Shown here piece by piece: positions 62,237 through 64,000 of a stretch of DNA of 64,000 nucleotides. The notes beneath the pieces are model-generated. The model did not search any database. It saw only the letters and a list, made by a program, of their open reading frames with translations, and had not been told where the DNA came from. Location of the stretch: assembly GCA_904066235.2 (NCBI GenBank), contig CAJFCV020000005.1:9791501-9855500 (forward strand). The letters are read 5' to 3'. The DNA is from Bursaphelenchus xylophilus (Eukaryota > Nematoda > Chromadorea > Rhabditida > Aphelenchoididae). Each line of letters begins with the position of its first letter. Within the stretch, counting starts at the first letter, position 1. Made by a program: the position numbers and the translations under genes.

Positions 62237-64000
62237 GCATGTTAGAAGCTCCCACTTGTTTCCATGCCTTCCGGCCATGACTCGATTATTGGGATATTAA
62301 GTGGAACTTTCTGGAACCTTCAAAAAAATTCAACGGAGTTTACTTGAAAATTTTTGATTATTATGTATGTTGGGTATAATAATATCTGCAACTGGTTAAT
62401 CTCGTCGGTTGTGCTTATTTTAATAATGCTTTTAAAAAAGCATTTAGAAATTTTTTTTGACGAAAGTCTACTGTTTCTATCCGCCTGTACTAGTCATTTT
62501 CCCGAAAGCTGGGGCAATTTCATACTCTTCCCTTGTAAAAAATAGGCGTCGAACAACGAATCAATGACTTGGAATTTGCGCGGTGCAAGTTTGGTATGAC
62601 CATGAGGGAGTGAAGGTAAATAATCGCCACAAAAAGAATGAAACGTTCCGAAATTTTCTAACAATAGCCCACCAGCAACATGTTTACACCCAGAAAAACA
62701 TGAGTGGTGTAATAAAAAGAACCAAGACATGAAGAACCCGTATGCAAATGTCCCACAGTATAAACTATAAAACAAATTTATAGTTATCAAGCCTGCAGCA
62801 GGTAAACAGAAATTCTCTTATCACCGGAAACGCCATGATATATTTATAAGTACATAGTATCACCTTATCGAGGTTTACAGTTCGGCGGCATGTGGTTTAC
62901 ATTTGATTTCCAATATCTTGCACACAATTTGTTTTTAATTTCAAAATTGAATTTTGAAATGTCAAAAATCCGATGACATTTTGCAACAAAGGTTATTTTT
63001 TGTGCTGTTTTCTGATTGTGATTTACTATAAAGTTGCATAATGTGATGGAAACATTGCTTATTTTCCAATGATCAGGTCCTGCGAACTCTAAGCGCGACG
63101 TCAAATATTGTTTTTTAATCGTTGAATATCTCGTTGCACCTGCAAAGCACCACATATAAATTCCTAATTCAGGAATTTATATGTGGCCTATCTCCGAAAC
63201 GTGTGCAAAATTAAAAAAAATACTATGGATCACTTCCTTGTTAGTAGATTTCAGTGAATCACCTCGTGTTTTTGACCCAGAGGAGGTGCGCGCAAGTCAC
63301 AAGTCATAGAATACGACAAATGGCGGGATCACAAGCCAAAGCGTTAAATCGCAGGTAGTCTGATCATCGTAAATACCAGATCGATACCTCCGAATCGGAT
63401 ATATGAAAAGCGTTCGTTCTTTGGAACCTTCAGTTCTCATTTCATACATATCCGATCCAATTTGACAAAGCCATTTGCAATGAGTTCAGCGGGAGGGTTT
63501 GAACAGCTGAGGGATGGAAAAATTCAGCTCCAAAACTGGCTATGGACATGGTTTTTTCCAACCAGTGTTAAAAGCGGATCTCTGGGAAAGCGCTTGCATT
63601 TAGTCCGTCATTTTTGCTATTGTGCATTTGAGAATTTCGTTACAAGGGAAGTTTTTCATTTGGAGCCCTTAGATTTCCTTAAAATTTTCCCAAGAACTTT
63701 AGCCTGCGCTCACAACGGCCCAGATATTCAAAAAGCATGCAAAATGAATACTGCCGGGAAGACGGCAAACGGTTTCTTGCATAACTTTTTCGTTCCTGCA
63801 GGAGGAAATTTTCATTTTTTATAAGAAAATTATACGCCACAAGAGTAATCGAGCCAAAATTTTTAAGCCTAACATTGCAAAAAAAAACTAGCTTTTTTTG
63901 AAAAATTTTAGACCAGAAAACCTGGGCGATTTTTGAATACTGTGAGCAGAAATCTAGTATGCTTCTTAGAAAATTCTGTTCTAAATTTTAGCCGACTTTA
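62237..64000. other. AT-rich distal region without a supportable gene
   Basis: A 120-codon open frame at 63462-63824 is the only notable one. It has no motif, no signal peptide and no splice context, so it is left as a possibility only. A long hairpin lies at 63150-63186. Confidence 0.45.
63150..63186. repeat. Perfect inverted repeat (16-bp stem, 5-nt loop)
   Basis: The arm ccacatataaattcct is followed by aattc and its exact complement. It sits directly after a diverged dispersed repeat (atctcgttgcacctgcaaag). Confidence 0.75.

Noticed and set aside
63462..63824. 120-codon plus-strand open frame
   Set aside because: No recognisable motif, no signal peptide and no splice partners; length alone is not enough.

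Overview
The window looks like nuclear DNA from a nematode, probably a rhabditid-type species. It is AT-rich. Its genes have many small exons split by introns that are often only 31-60 nt long, with gtaag-type donors and tttcag acceptors. The proteins match nematode families: a stonin/UNC-41, a CAPG-2-like condensin subunit and MFSD8-like transporters. No bacterial operons, CRISPR arrays, rRNA or convincing tRNA genes were seen. The species cannot be named from sequence alone. All exon models below were assembled by eye from reading-frame continuity and splice phase, and coordinates may be off by a base or two.

Layout. 1-13.8 kb is almost gene-free AT-rich DNA with one orphan first-exon candidate (1273-1335). 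13.87-14.68 kb holds a small gene for an acidic, serine-rich nuclear-type protein. 20.2-34.0 kb is one large plus-strand gene, the stonin orthologue unc-41: 14 coding exons, about 1807 residues, and evidence for alternative 5' starts. Its fifth intron contains a MITE and a 963-bp near-perfect palindrome with mariner ends. 34.7-36.3 kb is a decayed Tc1/Tc3-type transposon with ~375-bp terminal inverted repeats. 36.5 kb has a tiny secreted 8-cysteine peptide gene on the minus strand.

37.6-46.1 kb is the most unusual part. Three minus-strand paralogues encode small type-I membrane proteins: signal peptide, Gly/Arg/Ser-rich region, two-cysteine juxtamembrane motif, one transmembrane helix and a short tail. 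All share the same three-exon, phase-2/phase-2 structure. The middle gene has a ~4.4-kb second intron filled by about 25 copies of a 159-bp satellite with higher-order (477-bp) organisation; the array ends within a few bases of the 3' splice site. The third paralogue has a frameshift just before its membrane helix.

46.4-50.6 kb is a HEAT-repeat condensin II subunit G2 (capg-2-like) gene. 50.9-53.8 kb holds a small secreted-protein gene, a cluster of palindromic GCAC-N-GTGC motifs and a gene for a membrane protein with a cysteine-containing ectodomain. The same short MITE family sits in an intron of the condensin gene and in an intron of this membrane-protein gene. 54.6-55.7 kb encodes a secreted galectin-like protein with a Thr-rich mucin stalk. 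55.9-56.2 kb encodes a 55-residue single-pass membrane microprotein. 56.3-59.6 kb is mostly empty, 59.65-61.48 kb is an MFSD8/CLN7-like transporter, and the rest is non-coding with another MITE copy and hairpins.

The genes do not form an operon or shared pathway. The best-supported roles are synaptic vesicle endocytosis (unc-41), chromosome condensation (capg-2) and lysosomal-type transport (MFSD8-like). The secreted and membrane proteins between 36 and 56 kb are lineage-specific in appearance and have no assignable function.
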